Below are positions 7,974 to 16,187 of a stretch of 64,000 bases of DNA, piece after piece. The stretch is from Tistlia consotensis USBA 355 (lineage in GTDB: Bacteria; Pseudomonadota; Alphaproteobacteria; Kiloniellales; DSM-21159), in the NCBI RefSeq assembly GCF_900177295.1, contig NZ_FWZX01000019.1, positions 62,001 to 126,000 on the forward strand, in the 5' to 3' direction. Position numbers and translations under genes: made by a program. Under the pieces are notes generated by a model that saw only the letters and a program-made list of their open reading frames with translations, had not been told where the DNA came from and ran no database searches. Position 1 is the first letter of the stretch. The number at the start of each line of letters is the position of its first letter.

Positions 7974-7988
7974 GTTCATGATATGTTC
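7974..7988 (-). promoter_or_regulatory. LexA (SOS) box, GTTC-N7-GTTC
   Basis: GTTC at 7974-7977 and GTTC at 7985-7988 are separated by exactly 7 bases (read as GAAC-ATATCAT-GAAC on the gene strand). This is the LexA operator form used by alphaproteobacteria. It lies 17 bases upstream of the first VOC ORF, where RNA polymerase would start transcription from the predicted promoter, so LexA binding should block it. Confidence 0.65.
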
Positions 7989-7992
7989 CGAT

Positions 7993-8021
7993 AATCTAGC
8001 AAAGGCTGTACCGGGAGTCAC
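7993..8021 (-). promoter_or_regulatory. predicted promoter of the VOC operon
   Basis: On the minus strand GTGACT (8021-8016), a 17-bp spacer and TAGATT (7998-7993) fit a housekeeping promoter with four of six matches at each element. The expected start falls inside the LexA box. Not experimentally supported. Confidence 0.45.
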
Positions 8022-8048
8022 GCCCCGATCGCAGCGGGGGGCCGATGC

Positions 8049-8657
8049 TCAGCCGGCGGCCCCCGGGCTCCAGTCGGCGACGCGCCGCCAGACGCCCTGG
8101 TAGTCGGTCGGCAGGCCCAGCGCGTCGACCTCGATCTCGGCGACGAAGCCGCTGGCCAGGCTGCGGTAGCGCCAGCGTCGCTCGGCCAGCCGCTCGTAGC
8201 GCTGCACCGACGGCTCGATCGTCAGGCCGGGAAAGCGGATCCAGGCGGCGCGGATCTCGGCGCTGCCGCCGACCGGCAGGGCGAGGCGCCGGACCGGCAG
8301 GGCGTTGGTCGAGGGGCTGCAGCCGAGGTCGGGGTCGCTGCAGCCGGCCAGCTCCGGCGCCGGGCTGCCGTCGCGGCTCCAGGCGCCGGCGGCGTCGCGG
8401 GCCAGGGCCAGCCGGCGGGTCTCGGCGCCCCAGCGCTGCTCCAGCTCGAGCGAGCGCAGCGAGCCGTCGGGGCGGCTCTCCAGGCGATAGGCGACGGCGA
8501 GCGGGCGGTCCTGCTCGAGTCCGACCAAGGTGCCGCCGATCCGCAGGCCGCCGGCCAGGGCCTCGACCTCGACGAACTCGAGGGAGCCTTCGTCCAGGAC
8601 GCGGCGCCAGACCAGGCGGCGCAGCAGTTGGGCGGCGGCGGGATCGGACGCGGTCAT
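8049..8657 (-). CDS. putative glycolipid-binding domain protein (DUF1089-like)
   Basis: Cytoplasmic protein of 202 residues without signal peptide. Its features are an N-terminal WRRVLDEGSLEFVEVEALAGGLRIGGTLVGLEQDRPLAVAYRLE strand-rich region (positions about 16-60), a central GCSPSTNALPVRRL motif and a C-terminal SGFVAEIEVDALGLPTDYQGVWRRV. These match the family annotated as putative glycolipid-binding (PF06475). True ligand unknown. The ATG at 8657 begins just before the conserved region. It is downstream of a terminator and probably transcribed on its own. Confidence 0.7.
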   Translation of the reverse strand: MTASDPAAAQLLRRLVWRRVLDEGSLEFVEVEALAGGLRIGGTLVGLEQDRPLAVAYRLESRPDGSLRSLELEQRWGAETRRLALARDAAGAWSRDGSPAPELAGCSDPDLGCSPSTNALPVRRLALPVGGSAEIRAAWIRFPGLTIEPSVQRYERLAERRWRYRSLASGFVAEIEVDALGLPTDYQGVWRRVADWSPGAAG

Positions 8658-8690
8658 GGCCGCGATCCTAGCGGCCCCGGGCCCGGGCCG

Positions 8691-8722
8691 AAAAGAAAGA
8701 CGGGCGCCGTTGCCGACGCCCG
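8691..8722 (-). terminator. rho-independent terminator after the dehydrogenase gene
   Basis: On the minus strand, CGGGCG, a 10-nt loop and CGCCCG are followed by TCTTTCTTTT. It lies about 90 nt past the stop of the dimethylglycine-dehydrogenase-like gene and before the next gene's start, so it should end that transcript. Confidence 0.6.
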
Positions 8723-8809
8723 CCAGTTGGTGCCTTGGAAACCAGGGCCGCTTCCACCGGAGGCCGGCGGCAGTGGCCCGGGTCTCGGGCGGGGGAGGAA
8801 AGCGGTAGT

Positions 8810-11263
8810 CTACGCCCTCAGGGCCGCGTTGTCGGGGTCGTAAGGGCTCTCGGCGACGATCCGCGCGGGGCGCAGCTGGTCCAGGACGCGGACCTGGCAC
8901 TCCCGGCCGATCTCGGCGAAGGGCGTCTTGACGTAGCCGAGCATCAGCGACTTGCCGATGGTGTGGCCGTAGCCGCCGGCGGTGCCGCGGCCGACCACCT
9001 CGCCGTCCATGAAGATCGGCTCGTTGCCGAAGGGGTCGGCGTCGTCGGCCTCGATCTCGATGGTGCAGTAGGTGTTGGGGATGCCCGCCTCCTGCTGGCG
9101 CACCAGGGCCTCGCGGCCGGTGAACCCGGCCTTGTTGAGCCGCACGAAGCGGGCGAGGCCGGCCTCCAGGATCGAGTTCTCGGCGTTGAGGTCGGTGCCG
9201 AACAGGCGGTAGGACTTCTCCAGGCGCATCGAGTCCATGGCGCGCATGCCGACCAGCCCGATGCCGAACTCCTTCCCGGCCTCCATGATCTGGTCGTAGA
9301 GGTGGTTCTGGTACTCGATCGGGTGGTGCAGCTCCCAGCCCAGCGAGCCGACGAAGTTGACGCGCAGCGCCCGCACGGCCGGGCACCAGCCGACCGGGAT
9401 GTCGCGGCCGGTCAGCCAGGGGAAGCCCTGGTTCGAGACGTCGGCGTCGGCCAGCTGCTCCAGGACCTTGCGAGAGTCCGGCCCGGCCAGCACGAAGACG
9501 CCGTACTGGGTCGTGACGTCCTGCAGGATCACCGAGCCGTCGCGCGGCAGCTGCCTGGTCAGGAAGTCCCAGTCCATGTCGTGGGCGCGGCCCGGGCCGA
9601 CGACGTAGAAGCGCTCGCCGTAGAGGCCGTCGGGCAGGCGCAGGATGGTGAACTCCGCCCGCACCGAGCCCGAGGGGTTGAGCGCGTGGCAGAGGTTCAT
9701 GCGGCCGACGCTCTTGGGCACGTTGTTGGCGATCATGCGGTCGAGCCAGTCGCGCGCGCCGCGGCCCTCGACCGTGTACTTGGCGAAGCTCGACAGCTCC
9801 AGCAGGCCGACGCGCTCGCGCATCGCGCGGACCTCGTTGCCGACGTGCTCGAACCAGTTCGAGCGGCGGAAGGAATAGATGTCCTTCGCCTCGACCCCCT
9901 GCGGCGCGAACCAGTTCGGCCGCTCCCAGCCGAAGGCCTGGCCCCAGACCGCACCGGCGCGGTCGAGCCGCTCGTAGGCCGGCGGCGTCTTGGCGGGGCG
10001 GCCGGCCCGGCGCTCCTCCATCGGGTAGTGGTTGAAGAAGACGTGCTCGTAGGCCTCCTCGTTCTTGATCTTGGCGAACTTCTTGGAGACCACGCCGAAG
10101 CGCCGCGGGTCGACGCCCATCATGTCGACCGTCGGCTCACCCTCGACCATCCACTCGGCGAGCTGCCAGCCGGCGCCGCCGGCCGCGGTGATGCCGAAGG
10201 AATGGCCCTCGGAGATCCAGAGGTTCGGCAGGCCGAAGGCAGGTCCCACCATCGGGTTGCCGTCGGGGGTGTAGGAGATCGGGCCGTTGACGATGTCCTT
10301 GATGCCGGCGTTCTCGAAGGAGGGCACGCGGTTCATGCAGGCCTCGACGTGCGGCATCAGCCGCTCGAGGTCGCCGGGGAAGAGGTCCTTCTCGAAGGTC
10401 GGCGGCACGCCGTCGACGAAGCAGGCCGGGGCGTGCTTCTCGTAGGGCCCGAGGATCCAGCCGTTGCGCTCCTCGCGGAAGTAATACTGCGCGTCGGACT
10501 CGCGCAGCACCGGCAGCTCGGGATTGCCCGCCGCCCGGTACTCCTTCAGCACCGGGTCGACGTCGGTGACGATGTACTGGTGCTCGACCGGGACCGCCGG
10601 GATCTCCAGGCCCACCATCTTGGCGGTGGTGCGGGCGTAGTTGCCGGTCGCGCAGACGACGTGCTCGCAGGCGATGTCGCCCTTGGTCGTCTTGACGACC
10701 CACTCGGCCGAGCCGTTGCGCTCGATCCCGGTGACCGCCGTGTGCTGGAAGATCCGTCCGCCCTTGTCCCGGGCGCCCTTGGCCAGGGCCATGGTGACGT
10801 CGACCGGCGCGATGTGGCCGTCGGTCGGATGCCAGAGCGCGCCGACCAGGCCCTCGGCGTTGATCAGCGGCCAGAGCTTCTTGATCTCCTCGACGCCGAT
10901 CAGGTGGCACTCGACGCCGATCGTCTCGGCCGTGCACTGGTAGTTGCGGTACTCGTCCATGCGGTCGCGGTTGGTCGCGAGGCGCAGGTTGCCGGTCTGG
11001 TGGAACGAGACGGCCTGGCCGGTCTCGGCCTCGAGCCTCTTGTAGAGCTCGACCGAGTACTGGTGCAGCTGGCCGACCGAGTAGCTCATGTTGAACAGCG
11101 GCAGCAGGCCGGCGGCGTGCCAGGTCGAGCCGGCGGTCAGCTCGGTGCGCTCCAGCAGCACCACGTCGCTCCAGCCCTTCCTGGCCAGGTGATAGAGCGC
11201 CGAGACGCCGTTGACGCCGCCGCCGATCACCACGACGCGTGCCGTATTCGGGAAATCCGCCAT
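8810..11263 (-). CDS. dimethylglycine/sarcosine dehydrogenase-like flavoprotein with GcvT domain
   Basis: Large oxidative demethylase, 817 residues. Residues 1-380 form a DAO-type FAD domain (GGGVNG at 14-19). His49 in GSTWHAAG is the position that holds FAD covalently in mitochondrial dimethylglycine dehydrogenase. Residues about 440-817 form GcvT-like folate-binding domains (ARDWLDRMIANNVP, then RMEKSYRLFG-type and LGYVKTPFAEIG segments). Family enzymes oxidise an N-methyl group and hand the formaldehyde unit to tetrahydrofolate. With betaine-homocysteine methyltransferase nearby, dimethylglycine or sarcosine is the likely substrate. The start at 11263 places the FAD motif at the usual distance. 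It is divergent from the MttB homologue across a 363-bp gap. Confidence 0.82.
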   Translation of the reverse strand: MADFPNTARVVVIGGGVNGVSALYHLARKGWSDVVLLERTELTAGSTWHAAGLLPLFNMSYSVGQLHQYSVELYKRLEAETGQAVSFHQTGNLRLATNRDRMDEYRNYQCTAETIGVECHLIGVEEIKKLWPLINAEGLVGALWHPTDGHIAPVDVTMALAKGARDKGGRIFQHTAVTGIERNGSAEWVVKTTKGDIACEHVVCATGNYARTTAKMVGLEIPAVPVEHQYIVTDVDPVLKEYRAAGNPELPVLRESDAQYYFREERNGWILGPYEKHAPACFVDGVPPTFEKDLFPGDLERLMPHVEACMNRVPSFENAGIKDIVNGPISYTPDGNPMVGPAFGLPNLWISEGHSFGITAAGGAGWQLAEWMVEGEPTVDMMGVDPRRFGVVSKKFAKIKNEEAYEHVFFNHYPMEERRAGRPAKTPPAYERLDRAGAVWGQAFGWERPNWFAPQGVEAKDIYSFRRSNWFEHVGNEVRAMRERVGLLELSSFAKYTVEGRGARDWLDRMIANNVPKSVGRMNLCHALNPSGSVRAEFTILRLPDGLYGERFYVVGPGRAHDMDWDFLTRQLPRDGSVILQDVTTQYGVFVLAGPDSRKVLEQLADADVSNQGFPWLTGRDIPVGWCPAVRALRVNFVGSLGWELHHPIEYQNHLYDQIMEAGKEFGIGLVGMRAMDSMRLEKSYRLFGTDLNAENSILEAGLARFVRLNKAGFTGREALVRQQEAGIPNTYCTIEIEADDADPFGNEPIFMDGEVVGRGTAGGYGHTIGKSLMLGYVKTPFAEIGRECQVRVLDQLRPARIVAESPYDPDNAALRA

Positions 11264-11626
11264 GACCAATCGTCCTTCTCGACCGCCCGGATAGGCCCGA
11301 TCCGCGAGGCAGCCGGGACGCGCTCGCGGACCGCCGAAAACTGGCAAGGCCGGGACCGCCGCGCGGAGGGAAAAGCGACAGCGATTAGGGCGGAAGCGAC
11401 GCGCCGGGCACGCTGCGGGCGGCCGGGTGGCGGCCGGGCGGCAGCCGTGCGGCAGGCTGCGCCGTCGGCCGGCGCCGGCGGCGCGGCCGTCACGCCGCTT
11501 TCACGGGGTTCGATGTCGCGCGCCGGACAGCCGGCTGGCCCGGCGGACTCGCACAAACTGACAGGAATTCCCGGCCGGTCGGACCGTCCGCAACGGGCGG
11601 CGGTCGTTCGGCTTTTGGAGGGTGCG
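11264..11626. other. 363-bp divergent intergenic region
   Basis: Control region between the dehydrogenase (minus) and the MttB homologue (plus). I see an 11-bp palindrome CGGTCGGACCG at 11576-11586, about 40 bp before the plus-strand start, and the ribosome site GGAGGG at 11617-11622. No clear sigma-70 or sigma-54 promoter stands out and no convincing gene fits here. Confidence 0.5.
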
Positions 11627-13237
11627 ATGGTCGATCAGCTGGCGGCGGGTGCTTCTGAGGCGGCGGAGACGGCGGCGGGCGGCGAGGCCGGTGGCCGGGC
11701 CGGGCGGCGGGCCCGCGGCGCCGGTGGTGGCGCCGACGCGCGCCGGGCGCTCAGGCGCGGCGGCGGCATCAGGCAGCTGCAGCAGATCCACCGCAAGATC
11801 CCGGTCTTCGAGGTGCTGAACGACGAGGCCCTGGAGATCGTCGAGCACAACGCCGACACGATCCTCGAGGAGATCGGCATCGAGTTCCGCGGCGACGCCG
11901 AGGCGCTGGCGATCCTCAAGGACCACGGCTGCGACGTCCAGGGCGAGCGGGTGCACTTCCCGCGCGGCCTCGCCCGCAAGACGATCCGGGACAGCGCGCC
12001 GGCGATCTTCACCCAGCACGCGCGCAATCCCGAGCGCTCGGTGACGATCGGCGGCGACGGCACGGTCTTCGCGCCGGTCTACGGCCCGCCCTTCGTGCGC
12101 GACCTCGAGGGCGAGCGCCGCTACGGCACGATCGAGGACTTCCGCAACTTCGTGAAGCTGGCCTACATGACGCCGGCCATGCACCACTCGGGCGGCACGG
12201 TCTGCGAGCCGACCGACATCCCGGTGAACAAGCGTCACCTGGACATGGTCTACAGCCACATCCGCTACTCGGATAAGGCCTTCATGGGCTCGGTCACCGC
12301 GCCGGAGCGCGCCGAGGACACGGTGGCCATGGCCAAGCTGGTGTTCGGCGACGACTTCGTCGAGCAGAACTGCGTCACGGTCAGCCTGATCAACGCCAAC
12401 TCGCCGATGGTCTGGGACGAGACCATGCTGGGCGCGCTCAAGGTCTACGCGCGCCACAACCAGGCGACCATCGTCACGCCCTTCATCCTGTCGGGTGCCA
12501 TGGCGCCCTGCACGGTCGCCGGCGTGATGACCCAGACGCTCGCCGAGTCGATGGCCGGCATGGCCTTCGCGCAGATGGTCAGGCCGGGCGCGCCGGTGAT
12601 CTTCGGCTCCTTCGCCAGCTCGATGTCGATGCAGTCGGGTGCCCCGACCTTCGGCACGCCGGAGCCGGCGCTGGTGCTCTACGGCGTCGGCCAGCTGGCC
12701 CGGCGCCTGGGCGTGCCGTTCCGCTCCGGCGGCGGGCTCTGCGGCTCCAAGCTGCCCGACGCCCAGGCCGCCTACGAGAGCGCCGCGACCCTGCAGCCGA
12801 CCCTGCTCGGCGGCGTCAACTTCGTGCTGCATGCCGCCGGCTGGCTGGAGGGCGGCCTGGTCAGCTCCTACGAGAAGTTCGTCATGGACGCCGACCAGCT
12901 CGGCATGCTGCAGACCATGAGCCAGGGCGTCGACATGAGCGAGAACGGCCAGGCCATGAGCGCGATCCGCGAGGTCGGCCCGGGCAGCCATTTCCTCGGC
13001 GCCGCCCACACGCAGGCCAACTTCGAGACCGCCTTCTACCGCTCGACCATCGCCGACAACAATTCCTACGAGCAGTGGCTGGCCGAGGGCGAGCAGGACG
13101 CTCCGAAGCGCGCCAACGGCCTGGTCCGCAAGATGCTCGACAGCTACGAGGCGCCGGCCCTGGACGAGGCCGTCGACGAGGCGCTGAAGGCCTTCATCGC
13201 CGAGAAGAAGGCCTCGATGCCCGACGCCTTCGCGTGA
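11627..13237 (+). CDS. MttB-family trimethylamine/quaternary-amine methyltransferase (non-pyrrolysine), copy 1
   Basis: A 536-residue member of the MttB superfamily. Members transfer a methyl group from a methylated amine to a corrinoid protein; those without pyrrolysine act on glycine betaine, proline betaine or carnitine in characterised anaerobes. No in-frame amber codon is present. Recognisable stretches are PVFEVLNDEALEIVEHNAD, HHSGGTVCEPTDIPVNKRH and GLCGSKLPDAQAAYESA. Residues 1-45 are an Ala/Gly/Arg-rich tail of low complexity. The ATG has GGAGGG five bases before it. No corrinoid protein or corrinoid:folate methyltransferase is encoded nearby. Shares long blocks with the second copy at 23595-25154. 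Confidence 0.85.
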   Translation: MVDQLAAGASEAAETAAGGEAGGRAGRRARGAGGGADARRALRRGGGIRQLQQIHRKIPVFEVLNDEALEIVEHNADTILEEIGIEFRGDAEALAILKDHGCDVQGERVHFPRGLARKTIRDSAPAIFTQHARNPERSVTIGGDGTVFAPVYGPPFVRDLEGERRYGTIEDFRNFVKLAYMTPAMHHSGGTVCEPTDIPVNKRHLDMVYSHIRYSDKAFMGSVTAPERAEDTVAMAKLVFGDDFVEQNCVTVSLINANSPMVWDETMLGALKVYARHNQATIVTPFILSGAMAPCTVAGVMTQTLAESMAGMAFAQMVRPGAPVIFGSFASSMSMQSGAPTFGTPEPALVLYGVGQLARRLGVPFRSGGGLCGSKLPDAQAAYESAATLQPTLLGGVNFVLHAAGWLEGGLVSSYEKFVMDADQLGMLQTMSQGVDMSENGQAMSAIREVGPGSHFLGAAHTQANFETAFYRSTIADNNSYEQWLAEGEQDAPKRANGLVRKMLDSYEAPALDEAVDEALKAFIAEKKASMPDAFA

Positions 13238-13256
13238 CGGCGGCGCGGGGCCGTCG

Positions 13257-14765
13257 TCACTGCAGCTGGAGGCGGCCCTCGATCTGCGGCGCGACGTAGC
13301 CGATCGAGCGGATGTAGGCGATCACCTGGTTGGCCATCAGGCCGGCGTCGTTGGCCGAGACGACGACCTTGGCGCCGCTCAGCATGTCGTAGCCGTCGCC
13401 GCCGCGCGCCAGGAAGTCGTTGGTCGCCAGCGTGTAGCGGGCTTTCGGGTCGAGCGGCAGGCCCTTGACCTTGATCGACTGGACGCGCTGGCCGACCGGC
13501 TGCGACAGGTCGGCCAGCACCGTCATGCCGGAGACCTGGGGGAAGCGCCCGGCCGCGTCGGCGACCTGGGACAGGCCGTTCTCCAGCGCGGCGCGCAGCT
13601 CGGCCCCCGAGACCTCGAGCAGCAGCGTGCGGTTGCCGAAGGGCAGCTCGCTCAGGATGTCGCGCGCGGTCAGCTTGCTGCCCGGCGGGTAGACCTTGTT
13701 GCCGCGGATGCCGCCGCCGTTGATCAGCGCGATGTCGGCGCCGGTCATCTCGCGCATGGCGTCGGCGATCAGGTTGCCGATCGCGGTCTCGCGGCTGCGC
13801 ACCTCGATGCGCCGGCTGTCGAGCCGGGTCGAGGTCATGCCGAGCTCGACGTCGAGCGTGCCCGACAGCTTCTCCTCGTAGGCGGCGACCTGCCTGGCGA
13901 TGTCGGGATCCGGCGTCACCTTGGCGGTGTCGACGACGCGCAGGTCCGGGGTCCAGCGCACGCCCTTCTCGCCGGCCTCGACGGTCAGGGTCAGGACCTT
14001 GACCCGGTCGGCCTCGGCGCCGGATTCGCTGAGCAGCGAGCGCCCGTCGTAGAGCGTCGTCAGCAGGTGGTCGTGGCCGCTGACCACGACGTCGAAGGCC
14101 CCGGAGCGCAGGAACTCCAGGTCCTGCTGCAGGCCGACGTGGGCGACCGCGATGATCAGCTGGGCGCCCTGCCTGCGCAGGTCCGCCGCCAGCTCCTCGG
14201 CGACCTGCAGGGGCGGCAGGAAGCGGTAGTCGCCCGGCGAGGAGAGCTCGGGCACGTCGTCGAGCGTGACGCCGACGATGCCGATGGTCAGGCCGTCGAC
14301 GACCAGGATGCGGCCGGCCGTGATGCCGTCCGGGCGCCGGCCGTCGACGGTGCGCAGGTTGGCGGCCAGGACCGGGAAGTGCGCCTGGGCCATGCGCTCG
14401 GCAAAGACCTTGGGCCCGAAATCGAACTCATGGTTGCCGGGCACGAAGACGTCGGGCCTCAGCTGGTTCAGCAGCGCCATGACGTGCGCGCCTTGGTCGA
14501 AGGTCGACAGCAGCGAGGGCGAGATGGCGTCGCCGGCATGGATGAACAGCACATGCGGATTGGTGGCGCGCTCGGCGGCCAGCACCGCCGCCAGGCGGGC
14601 GAAGCCGCCGCGGCCGTCCTTCTCCTCCATGCGGTCCATGTCGTTGGTCGTGACCAGGGTGATCTTGACCGGCTCGGCCCGGGCGACGTCGGCCGCGCTG
14701 GTGCCGGCAAGGCCGACGACCAGCAGTGCGGCGGCGAGCAGTCCCTTCGGAAGGCGTGCGGTCAT
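13257..14765 (-). CDS. 5'-nucleotidase/metallophosphatase, exported
   Basis: Periplasmic UshA-like enzyme of 502 residues. A signal peptide ends near TSAADVARA (about residue 30). The calcineurin-like domain shows TTNDMDRM, HAGDAIS, PGNHEFDFG, VAHVG and GHDH; the C-terminal nucleotide-binding domain shows INGGGIRGN and ATNDFLARGGDGYDML. In motif I the usual D-x-H is D-x-D (NDMDR), a departure at a metal-binding position. The likely role is releasing nucleosides and phosphate from extracellular nucleotides. The ATG at 14765 gives the best signal peptide. It is transcribed toward, and ends 19 bp from, the MttB gene. Confidence 0.82.
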   Translation of the reverse strand: MTARLPKGLLAAALLVVGLAGTSAADVARAEPVKITLVTTNDMDRMEEKDGRGGFARLAAVLAAERATNPHVLFIHAGDAISPSLLSTFDQGAHVMALLNQLRPDVFVPGNHEFDFGPKVFAERMAQAHFPVLAANLRTVDGRRPDGITAGRILVVDGLTIGIVGVTLDDVPELSSPGDYRFLPPLQVAEELAADLRRQGAQLIIAVAHVGLQQDLEFLRSGAFDVVVSGHDHLLTTLYDGRSLLSESGAEADRVKVLTLTVEAGEKGVRWTPDLRVVDTAKVTPDPDIARQVAAYEEKLSGTLDVELGMTSTRLDSRRIEVRSRETAIGNLIADAMREMTGADIALINGGGIRGNKVYPPGSKLTARDILSELPFGNRTLLLEVSGAELRAALENGLSQVADAAGRFPQVSGMTVLADLSQPVGQRVQSIKVKGLPLDPKARYTLATNDFLARGGDGYDMLSGAKVVVSANDAGLMANQVIAYIRSIGYVAPQIEGRLQLQ

Positions 14766-14932
14766 CGATGCCTGTCGTCGGCGAAGCGCGGTAGGTGGCC
14801 TCATAAGCTAGCAATCGAAGATTATCAGGAGATGACAGGATGGGTCCAAGGCCTTGGTGGCGGCGGGACGCTGGCATGCTCGTGAAGCGGGTCTTGTCCT
14901 GCCGTTCTTCTTCTGCCCTTGCTGGTGAGCGG

Positions 14933-15970
14933 TCAGAGGTAGCGCTCGGCGATGTCGACGCTCGATTCGACGCCGAGCTTGTCCCAGGTCCGCGGCAGCC
15001 AGTCCTCGGCGGTCTTCCGGCCGATGTCGCGCAGCCGGGTCAGGAAGCGCCAGTCCGGCGACATCTTGCTGGCGACGGTGAAGTCCTGCAGCGCCGCATC
15101 GTTGTCGATCGAGTGGATCAGCATGCGCTTCATCGGCCGGCCCTGGAGCTGGCCCTTGTCGATCAGGTCGCTGACGAAGGCGATGGTGCGCATCTCGCGC
15201 ATCAGCGAGGAGTTGAAGGAGATCTCGTTGACCCGGTTGAGGATCGCCTGGGCGTCGGTCGGCACCTCGTCGCGCTGGATCGGGTTGATGTGCACGATCG
15301 CGACGTCCCGGCTGGCGCAGCCGTAGATCAGCGGGAAGATCGCGGGATTGCCCATGTAGCCGCCGTCCCAGTAGGCCTCGCCCTCGATCTCGACGGCCTG
15401 GAACAGGAAGGGCAGGCAGGCCGAGGCCATGACCGCGTCGGCGGTGACCTCGCGCTCCGAGAAGACCCGGATCTTGCCGCTGCGCACGTTGGTCGCCGAG
15501 ACGAAGAGCGTGAGCGCGCAGTCCTGGCGCAGCCGCTCGAAGTCGACCGTCCGCTCCAGCAGGTCGCGCAGCGGATTGAGGTTCAGCGGGTTGAACTGGT
15601 AGGGCGAGAAGGTGCGGGTCGCGAGGTCGAACCAGAAATAGGCGAAGCCCGGCGCGGCCAGCGAGAACAGCCACTCGACGGGCGTGCGCTGGATCGGGCT
15701 GAAGGCCGCGGCCGCCGCGACGCTGGCCCAGAAGTCGTGCAGCGCCTGGCGCGCGCCGTCGCGTCCGCCGACCGTCAGGCCGTGGGCCAGGATCGCCGCG
15801 TTCATCGCGCCGGCCGAGGTCGCCGAGATGCCCTCGAAGAACAGCCGCCGCTCCTCGAGCAGCCGGTCGAGCACGCCCCAGATGAAGGCGCCGTGCGCGC
15901 CGCCGCCCTGGAGCGCCAGGTTGATGGTCTTCTGCTCCGCCGTCGGCGTGCGGTGGTCGGCCGTGGTCAT
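14933..15970 (-). CDS. patatin-like phospholipase/esterase (DUF3734-type)
   Basis: A 345-residue alpha/beta hydrolase of the patatin family. The oxyanion loop is LALQGGGAHGAF, the nucleophile Ser is in ISATSAGAMNAA and the second catalytic Asp is in YWDGGYMGN. The C-terminal third (NRVNEISFNSSLMREMRTIAFV and after) is the extra domain common in alphaproteobacterial members. No signal peptide. Some alphaproteobacterial and Bdellovibrio patatins act on polyhydroxybutyrate, and a TGCA-N-TGCA element lies by its predicted start of transcription, so granule or lipid turnover is possible. Start ATG at 15970 is preceded by GAGACGAG. Confidence 0.83.
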   Translation of the reverse strand: MTTADHRTPTAEQKTINLALQGGGAHGAFIWGVLDRLLEERRLFFEGISATSAGAMNAAILAHGLTVGGRDGARQALHDFWASVAAAAAFSPIQRTPVEWLFSLAAPGFAYFWFDLATRTFSPYQFNPLNLNPLRDLLERTVDFERLRQDCALTLFVSATNVRSGKIRVFSEREVTADAVMASACLPFLFQAVEIEGEAYWDGGYMGNPAIFPLIYGCASRDVAIVHINPIQRDEVPTDAQAILNRVNEISFNSSLMREMRTIAFVSDLIDKGQLQGRPMKRMLIHSIDNDAALQDFTVASKMSPDWRFLTRLRDIGRKTAEDWLPRTWDKLGVESSVDIAERYL

Positions 15971-15989
15971 CTCGTCTCGCCCGCTTTGA

Positions 15990-16005
15990 TGCACTGCACC
16001 ATATA
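15990..16005 (-). promoter_or_regulatory. -10 element with TGCA-N-TGCA palindrome upstream of the patatin gene
   Basis: On the minus strand TATATG (16005-16000) is followed directly by TGCAGTGCA (15998-15990). The palindrome resembles the TGC/GCA-rich sites bound by PhaR, the polyhydroxyalkanoate regulator, in alphaproteobacteria. I could not find a good -35 at correct spacing. Assignment is tentative. Confidence 0.3.
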
Positions 16006-16187
16006 GGCGGCCCGCGGCGCCGCAACCGCTGCGGCGCGAGTGCGCGCCCGCGATCGCGGAAGCGGCGCCGGCCGCCGCCCGTGAAATCGTGTCACAGGCT
16101 CTTGTCGGGGGGCGGCCGCCGAGCGGGCTTCGCATCGGGGGCCGCGTTGCGCCAGACTGCGGGCTTCAGGCACGGGAGGACGCGGCC

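Noticed and set aside
11227-11556. Minus-strand ORF of 109 codons in the 363-bp divergent gap
   Set aside because: It overlaps the start of the dehydrogenase gene in another frame and has no ribosome site or family resemblance.
8735-13237. A 1500-residue open frame on the plus strand covering the dehydrogenase gene and MttB
   Set aside because: The first 960 codons are the antisense of the FAD/GcvT dehydrogenase and have the His/Asp/Arg/Gly-rich look of GC-rich shadow frames; only the part from 11627 has family motifs and a ribosome site.
11627-13237. Pyrrolysine-containing trimethylamine methyltransferase
   Set aside because: No in-frame amber codon occurs within the gene, so it is of the non-pyrrolysine MttB type.
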